Positions 47,675 through 58,131 of a DNA stretch of 64,000 nucleotides are shown here, piece after piece (position 1 is the first letter of the stretch; the number at the start of each line of letters is the position of its first letter). The position numbers were made by a program, and so were the translations under genes. The notes under the pieces are model-generated. The model saw only the letters and a program-made list of their open reading frames with translations, made no database searches and was not told the origin of the DNA. Source of the DNA: Chroogloeocystis siderophila 5.2 s.c.1 (GTDB lineage: Bacteria; Cyanobacteriota; Cyanobacteriia; Cyanobacteriales; Chroococcidiopsidaceae); NCBI RefSeq assembly GCF_001904655.1, contig NZ_MRCC01000020.1, positions 17,610-81,609 on the forward strand, in the 5' to 3' direction.

Positions 47675-48562
47675 CTAGCTACTCGTAACTTGCTGCAAAA
47701 TCGTCATTGGACCATAAGATTTAAGAATCTGCATTTGCTCATCATTGCGGACAAACAGCGATCCGGCGAATCCTAAAGAATTGACAGATATGGACGCAAA
47801 ACTTTCTTGAAGACGCGGTACAATCAGCATCCATTGACGTGTTGCCAGTAGATTATAAGCACCTGATTGCTTGTCGCTTTTAAAATCGTTTGTGTTGATT
47901 CCAACAGCATGAAGCAGGCTTTGATAGCATTCTAGCATGGCTGTAGCAGCAGTATCAGGAGTTACCCAGTTCGGATCGAGTTGGGCGATCGCGTGAACAA
48001 ACGGAAACAGCGGTGAGGTACCGATAGAACCTGTAAATTGAGCAGCAGCGATCGCATTTTCGATCGGTAGTTTGACTCCTTGAGGTGAAAGCGGTAAGGG
48101 AACAAGTTGTAAATGTTTGTGTTTTTGACTCGCGCCAGCGAGCTTTCCGCCGTTATAAAATGCTAAACCATCAATTTCTGCTAAAGTAACGCACATCGCC
48201 TGAAAATCGCGCCAGTTAAGCCAGTTTTCCTGATCTTCAAAAGCACGAGTAATCATTAGCAAGTGATGATCGACAACATTAAATTTATTCAATAAACACA
48301 AATGCGTGTCCGAAATATCTGCAACGAATAAATCTTCCTCATATGGTAAAAACGGATTAACATCTTTAGCAGTAGTGGTGCTTTGAGATTGCTTTGCTGC
48401 ATCCTTACGCACCAAGTTTGACAACGTGCGCACAAGGAAATTAATACCATTTTGCTCGATAAATTCGTAATCGGTAGGAATTGACTGAAGTGCCCCAGTG
48501 CGTAAAGCATACTCAGTTTGCTCGATGACCCTTGTCCACAATTTACCAGGTTGTAACACCAC
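47675..48562 (-). CDS. ATP adenylyltransferase / Ap4A phosphorylase
   Basis: 295 residues. Members split diadenosine tetraphosphate with phosphate to ADP and ATP. The HIT-like triad appears as SQKHKHLQLVPLPL; NPFLPYEEDLFVADISDTHL and LNKFNVVDHHLLMITRAFED are typical of the APA1/2 family. A C-terminal domain (GAYNLLATRQWMLIVPRLQE) completes it. The start is GTG at 48562. It is alone on its strand. Confidence 0.92.
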   Translation of the reverse strand: MVLQPGKLWTRVIEQTEYALRTGALQSIPTDYEFIEQNGINFLVRTLSNLVRKDAAKQSQSTTTAKDVNPFLPYEEDLFVADISDTHLCLLNKFNVVDHHLLMITRAFEDQENWLNWRDFQAMCVTLAEIDGLAFYNGGKLAGASQKHKHLQLVPLPLSPQGVKLPIENAIAAAQFTGSIGTSPLFPFVHAIAQLDPNWVTPDTAATAMLECYQSLLHAVGINTNDFKSDKQSGAYNLLATRQWMLIVPRLQESFASISVNSLGFAGSLFVRNDEQMQILKSYGPMTILQQVTSS

Positions 48563-48723
48563 TGTTCTTTCTACGTTGATTCTTCATCAGGCATTGTAGA
48601 TTTTTTTTGAGCCTGGAAAGAAACTTGCATCATTTCTATGATCCATCACCCATCACTAAGCTCAGAGGGATCTTGCAAGTCATTTAAAATTGCTATATGT
48701 AAAAATCCATCGAGCCTAAACTT

Positions 48724-50040
48724 GTGAGCAATATACCCAGCAATCTAGAAGCTTTCTGGATGCCTTTTACCGCTAATCGTCAGTTTAAAGCACAACCTCG
48801 GTTCTTAGTTGCAGCGGACGGAATGTACTATACATCCGATGACGGTCGGCAAATTCTAGATGGTACAAGTGGGCTGTGGTGTGTTAATGCTGGGCACAGT
48901 CGTCGAGAAATTGCAGCAGCCGTCGCCGATCAAATCACGCAGTTAGACTTTGCGCCTGCGTTTCAAATGGGACATCCAGCGGCGTTTGAGTTTGCAAATC
49001 GACTGACACAATTGCTTCCTAATGATTTGCATCATGTTTTCTTCACGAATTCAGGTTCAGAAGCGGTAGATACGGCATTGAAGATTGCGATCGCCTACCA
49101 TCGAATACGCGGTGAAGCTGCGCGTCAGCGGTTAATTGGCAGGGAACGCGCTTATCATGGTGTCAATTTCGGTGGTGTTGCTGTTGGTGGAATTGGCGCG
49201 AATCGCAAGTTTTTTGGTAATTTACTAACGGGTGTCGATCACTTACCGCATACGCATAACTTAGAAAAAAATGCCTTTAGTCAAGGACAACCCCAATGGG
49301 GAAGACATTTTGCAGATGAACTTGAACGAATTATTGCTTTACACGATGCTTCGACAATCGCCGCAGTGATTGTGGAACCTGTCGCGGGTGCTACTGGCGT
49401 GCTAATTCCTCCTGTAGGCTATTTGCAACGCTTGCGCGAAATTTGTAACAAATACGGCATTTTGCTGATTTTTGATGAAGTCATTACAGGTTTTGGGCGA
49501 CTTGGCGAACCGTTTGCCGCAAATTATTTCGGTGTCGTGCCAGATCTAATTACTGTTGCCAAAGGAATCACAAATGCTACAGTGCCGATGGGTGCTGTGT
49601 TTGTCCGTCAAGGAATTTATGATGCTTTTGTGCAAGGAACGCAACAAGGAATCGAATTTTTTCACGGATACACTTACTCTGGACATCCGGTTTCCTGTGC
49701 CGCAGGTATGGCAACATTAGATATCTATCTCAAAGAAGGACTACTATCGCGCGTTCAAAAACTAGCAACTTATTGGCAAGGTGCTGTACACAGTTTGCGG
49801 GGTTTACCGTACATTATTGACATTCGTAATTTAGGTTTACTTGCAGCGATAGAGTTAGAACCGATTCCTAATAAACCAGGCGATCGCGGCTTCGAGACTT
49901 TCTTGCGTTGTTATGAATTAGGGGCGCTGGTCCGCGCGGCAGGAGATAATATCGCGTTATCTCCACCACTCATTATTGAGAAACAACAAATCGATCAACT
50001 TTTTGATACTTTAGCGAAGGCTTTAAAATTGCTTGAGTAA
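48724..50040 (+). CDS. omega-amino acid--pyruvate aminotransferase (class III)
   Basis: 438 residues, PLP fold-type I, class III. The start LEAFWMPFTANRQFKAQPR and the GTSGLWCVNAGHSRREIAAA stretch are characteristic of beta-alanine/omega-amino acid:pyruvate transaminases. The PLP-binding region has FDEVITGFGRLGEPFA and the Schiff-base Lys in DLITVAKGITNATVPMGAV. The start codon is GTG at 48724. It could take amine or aminoaldehyde products further, in line with the amine oxidase 2 kb upstream; substrate range is unproven. Confidence 0.92.
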   Translation: MSNIPSNLEAFWMPFTANRQFKAQPRFLVAADGMYYTSDDGRQILDGTSGLWCVNAGHSRREIAAAVADQITQLDFAPAFQMGHPAAFEFANRLTQLLPNDLHHVFFTNSGSEAVDTALKIAIAYHRIRGEAARQRLIGRERAYHGVNFGGVAVGGIGANRKFFGNLLTGVDHLPHTHNLEKNAFSQGQPQWGRHFADELERIIALHDASTIAAVIVEPVAGATGVLIPPVGYLQRLREICNKYGILLIFDEVITGFGRLGEPFAANYFGVVPDLITVAKGITNATVPMGAVFVRQGIYDAFVQGTQQGIEFFHGYTYSGHPVSCAAGMATLDIYLKEGLLSRVQKLATYWQGAVHSLRGLPYIIDIRNLGLLAAIELEPIPNKPGDRGFETFLRCYELGALVRAAGDNIALSPPLIIEKQQIDQLFDTLAKALKLLE

Positions 50041-50362
50041 AGGTTAATTCTTATCAAATTTTGCTAGCTTCACCCGCCTATAGCTAGATTTCTTTTATGA
50101 TTTTTTTGTTTACTTCTTAAAGAAGACCTGCATCTTGTTGAGGCGACTTCTAAATTAAGTATTGAGTTAAGAACACAACTCAGTTTCTACACAAGTGCTT
50201 GGTTCAACAGAAGCAGGAAGCTAGGTAATAAATAAACGTGTAGGATTGCTGCAAGGAATTACGATGTTTTTGCCACTGGATGAATAACCTTCAGATTTAT
50301 AATTAAAGTTTTTTTTGCCAATTTCTTTCCTACTTTCTGACAACGTTCAAGACTTGCTACTT
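50041..50362. other. gene-free stretch before the lipid kinase gene
   Basis: 322 A+T-rich bases. No gene or repeat is apparent; the frame from 50315 only extends the next gene upstream. It must hold the lipid kinase promoter. Confidence 0.4.
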
Positions 50363-51274
50363 ATGTCTCGCTTAGCTTATCTTATTTTGAAACCTGCTTC
50401 AGAGCAACGTGAAACTGAACAAGAATTGATGGAAATCCGTGCGATGTTAGAGCCGGAGTTTAACTTGAGTGTTTATTTTACAACTCCTGAAGTGAGTGCT
50501 GGTCAATTAGCACATCAAGCTGTAGAAAGTGGTGCTGAAGTTGTGATTGCTGCTGGGGGTGATGGAACAGTTTCGGCGGCAGCTGAGGCTTTAATTGGTA
50601 CAGAAATTCCTTTTGGTGTTATTCCTAGAGGAACTGCTAACGCTTTTGCAACCTATCTCGGTATTTCGAAAGATCTCAAAGCTGCGTGTCAAATTATCTT
50701 AGCAAGTCACACGCGTTTGGTGGATACTGCTTTGTGTAATGGAAAACCAATGGTACTACTTGCTGGAATTGGTTTTGAGGCGAAAACTGTTAAACAAGCT
50801 GACAGTGAGGCAAAAAATCGTTTTGGGGCTTTAGCTTATATCTTGGCTGGAGCCAAACAATTTTGGCAAGGTATGAAACCTTTTGAAACTCGTGTGGAAA
50901 CTGAATCGCAAACAGCCGCAATTCAACAAGCAACAGCTGTAACTGTCGCCAACTCAGCGCCACCAGCTTCTGTACTAGCACACGGTACAACAGGAGTTTA
51001 TGCCGATGATGGTCTTTTAGATATTACAATAATTTCTCCACAGTCTCGCCTCGAAGGAGCGATCGCGCTTTACCATCTCATCAAATCAGGCTTTAACAAT
51101 AATGCTGTCGATCTTGATAACGTACATCATCTCCGCGCTAGACACATCAAAATTACGACAACACCTCCGCAACCCGTTGTCTTAGATGGTAATCTCATGG
51201 GAACAACACCCATAGAAATTGAGTGTATTCCTAGTAGTTTGAATGTGTTTATACCAAGAAACGAAGAAAATTGA
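50363..51274 (+). CDS. YegS/BmrU-family diacylglycerol/lipid kinase
   Basis: 303 residues. The nucleotide-binding glycine motif reads AAGGDGTVSAAAEAL, followed by PFGVIPRGTANAFATYLGIS, both typical of DgkB/YegS kinases. The C-terminal half is a beta sandwich (DDGLLDITIISPQSRLEGAI; VVLDGNLMGTTPIEIECIP). They phosphorylate diacylglycerol or related lipids with ATP at the membrane. ATG at 50363 (MSRLAYLILKPAS) is preferred to the codon at 50315. Confidence 0.92.
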   Translation: MSRLAYLILKPASEQRETEQELMEIRAMLEPEFNLSVYFTTPEVSAGQLAHQAVESGAEVVIAAGGDGTVSAAAEALIGTEIPFGVIPRGTANAFATYLGISKDLKAACQIILASHTRLVDTALCNGKPMVLLAGIGFEAKTVKQADSEAKNRFGALAYILAGAKQFWQGMKPFETRVETESQTAAIQQATAVTVANSAPPASVLAHGTTGVYADDGLLDITIISPQSRLEGAIALYHLIKSGFNNNAVDLDNVHHLRARHIKITTTPPQPVVLDGNLMGTTPIEIECIPSSLNVFIPRNEEN

Positions 51275-51398
51275 GGCTAAAGGATTGCATATTCTTATCC
51301 TCTAAACCTCTTATACGGATTTACTATACTTCCGGCATCCATCTAAATCTTGTGCGCAACTCCAAATTTGGAAGCTTTTCAAGATCTGTGCCAGAGAT

Positions 51399-52595
51399 TT
51401 ACTTACTAGCTGCTTTAGCGATCGCACTGAGTGGTAATCCTGGTGGATATGTCCCTTCTTCTTTAACGCGCTTGATTTCGGCGTCGGTAATCCGTAATTT
51501 TAGCTTTGCTGCGAGTGTCCGCACAATATCACCTTTATCAACTAAACCGGCAACCGCCCCAGCGGGAGAAAGTACGGTAATTTGTTGCAGTTGTTGATTT
51601 TCCATCTGATTAATGACCTCTGCAAATGAAGTTGTTTCGGTCACTGTGGGAATTTCTGTCAAAGGACGGGTAATGCTGTGCAAAGTTTGCGTTTCCCACT
51701 GACTGCGTTCAATTAGGCGCAAATCGTCTACTGATACTTTCCCGCGATAGCGTCCGTCTGAAGCAGCAAAATAAACTTGCGTTGAGTTAGGTTCGAGAAG
51801 AAACAAGTCTGCAAACTGACGCAGTGTTGAATCTGCATCGACAACTCGAAAGTCTTTATTCATCGCATCACTGACTTTTAGCGTGAGTAACGCTTCTTGC
51901 AACGATGTGACGTTTTTGTAAGCTGTCGCATTCCGAATTCCAAACCAGCCTAGCAGGATAAACCACAACCCAGACACCAACTCGCCAGTCATGAAATCAA
52001 TCGCAAAGCCTAATGCGATCGCACTCCAACCTAAAATTTGTCCAGCACTAGCAGCAGTACGTACCGCTTGAAAGCGATTACCAGTCACTTTCCATACAGC
52101 AGCTTTTAACACTTGTCCGCCGTCTAAAGGTAATCCAGGAATTAAATTAAAAATTGCCAACACTAAGTTGATTTTTGCCAAGTCACCGATCAGTGTGCTT
52201 GATAAGCTATCTGTTGGTAAGAGATAAGCGATCGCACTCAGTAGCACAAATAAAATAACACTTACTGTCGGACCTGCGATCGCCACTTGAAACGCTTGTC
52301 CTGGTGTTTTTGATTCTTCCTCAATTGCGGCAATCCCACCAAAGAGAAATAATGTAATTGATTTTACCTGAATACCTTGCGATCGCGCTGCTAAGCTATG
52401 ACCGAGTTCGTGTAACAGCACTGAACCAAACAACAGCAATGCTGTCACGATTCCCGCACTCCAGCCTAATGCTGGTCCCCATTGTTGGTAAGCTAAACCA
52501 AAATTGAGTGTGACTACTGCTAAAATTACGAACCACAAAGGATCGAGTAACAGCGGAATGCCAAATAAAGATCCAATTCGCCAACTTGTTTGCAT
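51399..52595 (-). CDS. site-2 protease (M50) with CBS pair
   Basis: 398 residues, intramembrane zinc protease of the M50B family. The zinc motif HELGH lies in LLHELGHSLAARSQGIQ, and the second Asp in FNLIPGLPLDGGQVLKA. Four to six membrane helices occupy residues 1-220. A CBS pair covers about 240-365 (VSDAMNKDFRVVDADSTLRQ and ITRPLTEIPTVTETTSFAEV). Relatives cut membrane-bound sigma-factor regulators; SpoIVFB-like CBS proteases respond to ATP. The target is unknown. Confidence 0.94.
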   Translation of the reverse strand: MQTSWRIGSLFGIPLLLDPLWFVILAVVTLNFGLAYQQWGPALGWSAGIVTALLLFGSVLLHELGHSLAARSQGIQVKSITLFLFGGIAAIEEESKTPGQAFQVAIAGPTVSVILFVLLSAIAYLLPTDSLSSTLIGDLAKINLVLAIFNLIPGLPLDGGQVLKAAVWKVTGNRFQAVRTAASAGQILGWSAIALGFAIDFMTGELVSGLWFILLGWFGIRNATAYKNVTSLQEALLTLKVSDAMNKDFRVVDADSTLRQFADLFLLEPNSTQVYFAASDGRYRGKVSVDDLRLIERSQWETQTLHSITRPLTEIPTVTETTSFAEVINQMENQQLQQITVLSPAGAVAGLVDKGDIVRTLAAKLKLRITDAEIKRVKEEGTYPPGLPLSAIAKAASK

Positions 52596-52834
52596 GAAAT
52601 TTTCCTAAAACTCAGCACTTTAAGGCAGATAATTTGTGCATATTTGCTAGATTTTGTCAATAATTCTGCTCAGATGTGAGTTATCCAGCAATTATAGATT
52701 TGTAATTCACCTTACTTCTAGAATAGACAATCACTCTGACTCAGTACTACTCTAGTGATTTCGAGGAATCCGTACATTTAAGAAGCACAAGGCAGAAGTC
52801 AGAATGGGGAAATGGGAGGGAGATAGATCAATAA

Positions 52835-52857
52835 AGCGGGAGGAAATCCTCACCGCT
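52835..52857 (-). terminator. possible terminator after psaK
   Basis: AGCGG (52835-52839) pairs with CCGCT (53-57 of the same line, 52853-52857), with inner AGG/CCT pairing. It lies about 43 bases after the psaK stop. The T tract is weak (TTTATTG on the minus strand). Confidence 0.45.
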
Positions 52858-52899
52858 AACGCTTGTTAATCGTGAATAAATAAAAGACGCTGGTGTAGT

Positions 52900-53181
52900 C
52901 TACTTAAGAACACCAATATTGTTGAGTCCTAAAATAATACCGAAACCCACAATATGACCCAAGCTCACAGAACCAAGGACTGTACCTACACTAGGATTGT
53001 TGAACAGTGCAGGGAACGGTAAAGGCATCTTGGGACCAACTTGAGGAAAACGAATTGTCCGACTAGCAATAAACAGAATCAACACAGAAGCACCAATAAT
53101 GATTGCCGATCCTGTCCAACTCCATCGTACCGTGTCGGGAACTGTTGATTGCACGGCTGCTAGTAAAATTAAGTCAGTCAA
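52900..53181 (-). CDS. psaK: photosystem I reaction centre subunit PsaK
   Basis: 93 residues with two membrane helices (WSWTGSAIIIGASVLILFIA and SLGHIVGFGIILGLNNIGVL). Stretches RTIRFPQVGPKMPLP and NPSVGTVLGSVSLGHIVGFG are typical. PsaK sits at the outer edge of the PSI trimer and helps in state transitions. The chosen start is TTG at 53181: AGGAGAGAG stands just upstream as ribosome binding site, while the frame above it (to 53229) does not fit the family. Confidence 0.93.
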   Translation of the reverse strand: MTDLILLAAVQSTVPDTVRWSWTGSAIIIGASVLILFIASRTIRFPQVGPKMPLPFPALFNNPSVGTVLGSVSLGHIVGFGIILGLNNIGVLK

Positions 53182-53300
53182 GTTTCTCTCTCCTAAACAA
53201 ATAAGATATGAATAATTAAGGATTATCAAATTTCGTTAGGACAAACATAGTCTCTGTTTTAAGAGTTAACAGTTACAACGTATTTTCGACACAAAACTTA

Positions 53301-54008
53301 ATGCGAGTCAAAATTTGCGGAATTACAAAACCTGAACAAGGACTAGCGATCGCCCAATTAGGCGCAACCGCGTTAGGATTTATTTGCGTACCAGCCTCAC
53401 CACGCTACATCAGCGTGACACAAATTCAAGCGATCGTGTCGCAAATCCCACAACACATCGAGCGCATTGGTGTGTTTGCCAACACGATTATTGTCGATAT
53501 CTGTCAAGTGGCGATCGCTGGAGATCTTACTGGCGTTCAATTGCACGGCAATGAATCTCCAGAATTTTGCATGCAACTTCGCCAAGAGTTACCTCCTGGC
53601 GTAGAAATCATTAAAGCCCTGCGAGTGCGAGATTCACAAGCATTAGTGCAAGCAAATCTTTATATTGACTGTGTAGATACACTCTTACTCGATGCCTATC
53701 ATCCTCAAATATTGGGAGGTACTGGAAAAACCCTAGATTGGACAACCCTACGGCAGTTTTACCCAAGTTGTCCGTGGTTACTCGCAGGTGGATTAACTCC
53801 AGAAAACGTTAGTGATGCACTTAATCAGTTAAAACCTTACGGTATCGATTTGTCGAGTGGTGTAGAGCGCGCCCCTGGTGATAAAGATTTAAAGAAAGTT
53901 GCACAGCTATTTCAACAATTAGCCGCTAGAAAAACGCTGGCTGATGTCGAATCAAATTCAAAAACTCTTCGCGCGTTTTTTGCTCATCGTGAAATACACC
54001 AATCATAG
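53301..54008 (+). CDS. trpF: phosphoribosylanthranilate isomerase
   Basis: 235 residues, TIM barrel of tryptophan synthesis. [20 protein letters not shown] holds the catalytic Cys; [20 protein letters not shown] has the catalytic Asp; [16 protein letters not shown] and [20 protein letters not shown] close the barrel. The last 28 residues go beyond the usual end and run 83 bases into the 3' end of folE on the other strand. No other trp genes adjoin it. Confidence 0.95.
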   Translation: MRVKICGITKPEQGLAIAQLGATALGFICVPASPRYISVTQIQAIVSQIPQHIERIGVFANTIIVDICQVAIAGDLTGVQLHGNESPEFCMQLRQELPPGVEIIKALRVRDSQALVQANLYIDCVDTLLLDAYHPQILGGTGKTLDWTTLRQFYPSCPWLLAGGLTPENVSDALNQLKPYGIDLSSGVERAPGDKDLKKVAQLFQQLAARKTLADVESNSKTLRAFFAHREIHQS

Positions 54009-54645
54009 CACTCGTAACTGTCCACGACCCTGGTTTTTGAACGCCGCGCATTACCATACACATATGAGTTGCTTCCATCACAACAGCAACGCCTTGGGGT
54101 TCTAAAATCGTTTGTACAGCTTCAGCAATTTGACGTGTGAGACGTTCTTGCACTTGCAAGCGACGCGAGTACATCTCAACAATTCGAGCCAGTTTACTTA
54201 ATCCTACAACTTTCTCATTAGGGATATACGCAACGTGTGCTCTACCCATAAATGGCAGCATATGATGTTCGCACAAGCTAAAGAAGTTAATATCCCGCAC
54301 AAGTACCATCTCGTTGTGACCTTCGTCAAAGATGGCGTTATTAACAAGGTCTTCTAATGATTGGTTGTAACCGCTGGTAAGAAAGCGCATAGCTTCAACG
54401 ACGCGCTTAGGAGTTTTGATTAGCCCCTCGCGTTCTGGATCTTCTCCCACACCTAATAGCATCGTGCGTACTGCTTCTACCATCGCTTCGTTGAGTTCTT
54501 CGGAAGGCGGTTGCAATTGTGCTTCTTTCCCATTTTGGGTATTGCGGTCTGGCCGTGTCGCAATGCGGTTGATTGTATCTTCTAAACTATCTGGCATCAA
54601 AGGTGAGTTGGAGCGAGGAGAACCGTTGGGGAATCCAATAGTCAT
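53926..54645 (-). CDS. folE: GTP cyclohydrolase I
   Basis: 239 residues. It makes dihydroneopterin triphosphate for folate and pterin synthesis. The zinc/active-site region reads [20 protein letters not shown], followed by [20 protein letters not shown] and [20 protein letters not shown]. The N-terminal 45 residues are a polar extension. The 3' end overlaps trpF convergently by 83 bases. It is the last gene of the ado-aar-accA-SDR-folE block, though spacing (125 bases from the SDR gene) allows its own promoter. Confidence 0.96.
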   Translation of the reverse strand: MTIGFPNGSPRSNSPLMPDSLEDTINRIATRPDRNTQNGKEAQLQPPSEELNEAMVEAVRTMLLGVGEDPEREGLIKTPKRVVEAMRFLTSGYNQSLEDLVNNAIFDEGHNEMVLVRDINFFSLCEHHMLPFMGRAHVAYIPNEKVVGLSKLARIVEMYSRRLQVQERLTRQIAEAVQTILEPQGVAVVMEATHMCMVMRGVQKPGSWTVTSAMIGVFHDEQKTREEFLNLIRHQPAFF

Positions 54646-54770
54646 GGTCTAAAGTCTCAATTAAGGTTTTCGTAATAATTGTGAGTGTTGAATCCAACAC
54701 ATTTAGTCGCGAATATCAATCCTACAGTTGGTATCTGAAGGTTGAATGTAGATGGTCATTGCTGATAGCT

Positions 54771-55493
54771 TTACAAAACGCCAGTGCTGGGCATTAAGGT
54801 TAACTCCTCGATGACGGCTTGTTCTGGAAGGAGTACAGTGTGCAATATTGACTGCGCAACGCTTTCTGGCGTTAACATTGCTGATCGCTCAAGTTTAATT
54901 CTCACAGTATCGCTGTTCCATAGCTCAGTATTGACAGCGCCTGGGCAAATCGTTGTAACCCGAATTCCATTTTGACGTTCTTCTGCTGCTAAGGTTTTAG
55001 AAAGCGCAATCAGTCCCGCTTTACTCACCGAATAAGCGCCCCAACTCGGAAAAGGTTGCAAACCCGCGACTGAAGCGACGTTGACGATTGTCCCTGTACC
55101 GCGATCGCGCATTGTTGGTAACACTCCTAAAATACATTGAAACACGCTTGTGAGATTTAAGTTCATCACTGCTTGCCAATCGCTTAATGGTGTGTCACTC
55201 AAGTTTCCGGTATATCCCATTCCAGCGCTATTGATTAAAATATCGACTTTTGTATTTGCTGCGATTGCGCTGATTTTCTCTCGCACTTTTTCAATATCAG
55301 CTAAATCGAGCGCATAGGTGGTTGCTTTTGCTTTAGTTTGCTCGACTGCACTAGCTACAGCCGCTAGTTTTTCTTGAGTTCGGCTCACTAATACAACATC
55401 AATTCCTACCTTAGCAAAGGCTAAAGCGGTTGCTTTCCCAATTCCACTACTTGCACCAGTAATCAAGGCGCTTTTATTTTTCGCCAAATTCAT
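54771..55493 (-). CDS. short-chain dehydrogenase/reductase
   Basis: 240 residues, classical SDR. NAD(P) motif GASSGIGKATALAFAKVG, NSAGMGYTG (NAG-type), catalytic Ser in IVNVASVAGL and the YxxxK motif in YSVSKAG. It lies in the conserved cyanobacterial neighbourhood of the alkane genes and accA, so a role in fatty-acid or aldehyde metabolism is plausible, but the substrate is unknown. Confidence 0.93.
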   Translation of the reverse strand: MNLAKNKSALITGASSGIGKATALAFAKVGIDVVLVSRTQEKLAAVASAVEQTKAKATTYALDLADIEKVREKISAIAANTKVDILINSAGMGYTGNLSDTPLSDWQAVMNLNLTSVFQCILGVLPTMRDRGTGTIVNVASVAGLQPFPSWGAYSVSKAGLIALSKTLAAEERQNGIRVTTICPGAVNTELWNSDTVRIKLERSAMLTPESVAQSILHTVLLPEQAVIEELTLMPSTGVL

Positions 55494-55783
55494 GAATTCC
55501 TGTTTCCTTGAAGAAGTGGCATTGCTTCCTCATTATCTCAACTTCTTACCCTAGATAGATTAATCAGGTCTAAGACTTAGATTAATTGCCTTTCTGGCAT
55601 AATACGATTCCAAATAAATAATTGCTTGGTAACGAACAAAGTAACAACCGACCGGCTGCTCAAAAGCAAGTAACCCCAGCTACGTAACCGTAGTAGGACG
55701 CGTTGTCTGTAAAGAAACTTTACACGCTAAGGGTAATTATATCACTTGCCTTCTTGATCGCAATTAACGGACTTGCTTAAGGC

Positions 55784-56761
55784 TTAAGGCAAATCAGTAA
55801 AAACACCTAATTTACGAAATTTTTGGTAGCGCATTTTACGGCGTTCTTGACCGCTTGTTTGCAAGAGGGCTTCTAAGTTTTCGATTAATGCTTGCTTGAG
55901 AATCGTTGCTGCCCCTAAAGGATCAGAATGCGCGCCGCCACTTGGTTCTGATAAGATTTGGTCAAGAATACCCAGATTTTTTAAATCGGGAGCCGTAATT
56001 TTTAAAGCTACCGCAGCTTGGGAAGCTTTAGCTGCATCTTTCCAGAGAATTGCTGCACAAGCTTCAGGCGTCGCAACCGTGTAAACCGAGTGTTCAAACA
56101 TCAGTAAGCGATCGCCAACACCGATCCCTAAAGCACCGCCCGAACCGCCTTCACCAATGACAGTACAAATAATCGGTACTTCAAAGCGAAACATTTCGCG
56201 GAGATTATAAGCGATCGCTTCACCTGCACCTTTGTATTCTGCTTCTGCTGTAGGTAAAGCGCCTGGCGTATCAATAAAAGTCAAGATCGGCATTCCGAAG
56301 CGATTGGCGTGTTCCATTAGCCGAATTGCTTTACGATAGCCCCCAGGAGAAGCCATGCCAAAGTTTCGCGCAATATTATCTTTCGTGTCGCGTCCTTTTT
56401 GATGTCCCACCATCACAACCGCGCGCCCAGCAAGTTTTGCCACTCCACCAACTAAAGCCGGATCGTCAGTTCCTCGGCGATCACCGTGTAGTTCCATCCA
56501 TTCATCGCTAATCGCTTGAATGTAATCAAGCGTACTCGGACGACGGGGATGACGTGCCAATTGCAACTTCTGCGAAGGCGAAAGACTACTAAAAATTTCT
56601 TGTCGTAGTTGCATGGCGCGGGCTTCTAGTTGGCGAATATCTTCTGAGACATCGACGCCATTTTCTGCCGCAAGTTCGCGAATTTGATCAATTCGTGATT
56701 CAAGTTCAATCAGCGGCTTCTCAAAGTCTAAAAGTAGTGGTTTACGCTCAGTAGTTGCCAT
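55784..56761 (-). CDS. accA: acetyl-CoA carboxylase carboxyltransferase subunit alpha
   Basis: 325 residues. It forms the carboxyltransferase with AccD and makes malonyl-CoA, the first step of fatty acid synthesis. [20 protein letters not shown] begins the family; [14 protein letters not shown] [33 protein letters not shown] and [34 protein letters not shown] are present. It is located just after the acyl-ACP reductase gene, giving a fatty acid/alkane gene block. Confidence 0.97.
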   Translation of the reverse strand: MATTERKPLLLDFEKPLIELESRIDQIRELAAENGVDVSEDIRQLEARAMQLRQEIFSSLSPSQKLQLARHPRRPSTLDYIQAISDEWMELHGDRRGTDDPALVGGVAKLAGRAVVMVGHQKGRDTKDNIARNFGMASPGGYRKAIRLMEHANRFGMPILTFIDTPGALPTAEAEYKGAGEAIAYNLREMFRFEVPIICTVIGEGGSGGALGIGVGDRLLMFEHSVYTVATPEACAAILWKDAAKASQAAVALKITAPDLKNLGILDQILSEPSGGAHSDPLGAATILKQALIENLEALLQTSGQERRKMRYQKFRKLGVFTDLP

Positions 56762-56919
56762 AGTGAGGGGTCAGGGGTCAGAGGTCAGGGGTCAGGAGAG
56801 TAGGCGGGTTGTTGCGTAGGTAGGTGGGTAAAATAGCATCTTCATCTCTCCCACTCTACAATGTTCCTACACTCCTACTCTCTCACTAATCACTAGTGCT
56901 CGCTTTTCACTCCTCACCC

Positions 56920-57939
56920 CTAGACTAACAAAGGACGAAAACCATGTTTGACAGATACTTGACCAATGTGTTCCATCTTTTCTACTGTAATTTGGTTGCG
57001 TCCCCAAGAAAAGTTAGTGTACAGCTTTTCAAATTCGAGTAGCATTGACTCAGCAAAACAAGCAAAGAGTTGACGAGCAGGAACATCCATATTAACTATG
57101 TTCATAATTCGCCAGTCAATGTCAAGCGAATGCTCAACGATACCGCCATTGAGGACAGACACGCCAGGGTGCTGTACTTTAGTTACTAAATTTTTGGGAT
57201 AGCCTCCATCAATCAATAAACAAGGTTGCTTGAGCGTTGTTGGATCGATTTCCACACCCTTGGGCATACTAGCAACCCAAACGATAATGTCTGCTTGCGG
57301 TAAAGCTTCCTCCAGACTCATAATCTTGCCACGACCGAGTTCGGATTGTAAATGCTGTAGTCGCTCTTGATTACGCGCAATTAATAGCAACTCAGCTACA
57401 TCTGTTCTCGTGTCTAACCAACGGCAGATTGCGCTACCGATGTCACCTGTCGCACCACACACGGCAACAGTTGCTTTCGAGAGTTCAATCCCTAGCTTCT
57501 CAGAGGCTTGTTCAACTTGACGACAAATAATATAAGCTGTGTGCGTGTTACCTGTCGTAAACCGCTCAAACTCTAGCCGCACGTTGCGCACTTGGCGATT
57601 TTGGTAAAGGTTAAAATTTTCAAAAATAATCGATGAGAAACCGCCTAAAGCCGTAATATTAATTCCATGCTTTTGTGCGTGAGCCATCGCGTTGAGGACC
57701 TTTCGCGTTGCTGCCTTGATCCGGCGGGAAGCCAGCATTTCAGGGAGAAAGCATGACTCAACGTACCGACCTTCGATGATTTGCCCAGTAATGCTTGTAA
57801 CTTTGATAGTATCAACGATTTGGGGCGGAGCGCTGCACCAAAAATCAAGCCCTTGATCTGCGTATTCAGGGTAGCCTAACTCTTTAGCTACTGCTTGGGC
57901 GTGTTCCAAACTAGTAAGGTGACCGATTAGACCAAACAT
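56920..57939 (-). CDS. aar: long-chain acyl-ACP reductase (alkane synthesis)
   Basis: 339 residues. It reduces fatty acyl-ACP to aldehydes with [25 protein letters not shown] begins it; the Rossmann motif is [19 protein letters not shown]; the catalytic Cys is expected in [16 protein letters not shown]. It follows the oxygenase gene by about 190 bases and supplies its substrate. The pair occurs only in cyanobacteria. Confidence 0.97.
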   Translation of the reverse strand: MFGLIGHLTSLEHAQAVAKELGYPEYADQGLDFWCSAPPQIVDTIKVTSITGQIIEGRYVESCFLPEMLASRRIKAATRKVLNAMAHAQKHGINITALGGFSSIIFENFNLYQNRQVRNVRLEFERFTTGNTHTAYIICRQVEQASEKLGIELSKATVAVCGATGDIGSAICRWLDTRTDVAELLLIARNQERLQHLQSELGRGKIMSLEEALPQADIIVWVASMPKGVEIDPTTLKQPCLLIDGGYPKNLVTKVQHPGVSVLNGGIVEHSLDIDWRIMNIVNMDVPARQLFACFAESMLLEFEKLYTNFSWGRNQITVEKMEHIGQVSVKHGFRPLLV

Positions 57940-58094
57940 TTATTGTGCTGTATGAGACTTATAGCTGCTGTGAGAAAAATGAAGAGTGTGAGATTTAGGA
58001 GAATTTCCACAAAAATATCACACAGATTAACTGAGTTGAGGCTCAGCTTGCTGGCGATCAATGTATACGTTTAGGCAATGCAGTGAAACTGATA

Positions 58095-58117
58095 CAGGGG
58101 TGATTTTTCCACCCCTG
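58095..58117 (-). terminator. perfect hairpin after ado
   Basis: CAGGGGTG (58095-58102) and CACCCCTG (58110-58117) form an eight-base perfect stem with a seven-base loop, 15 bases after the ado stop. No T tract follows on the minus strand, so it may be an RNA-stability hairpin or partial terminator that favours ado over aar. Confidence 0.6.
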
Positions 58118-58131
58118 CACTTTGGTAAGTT

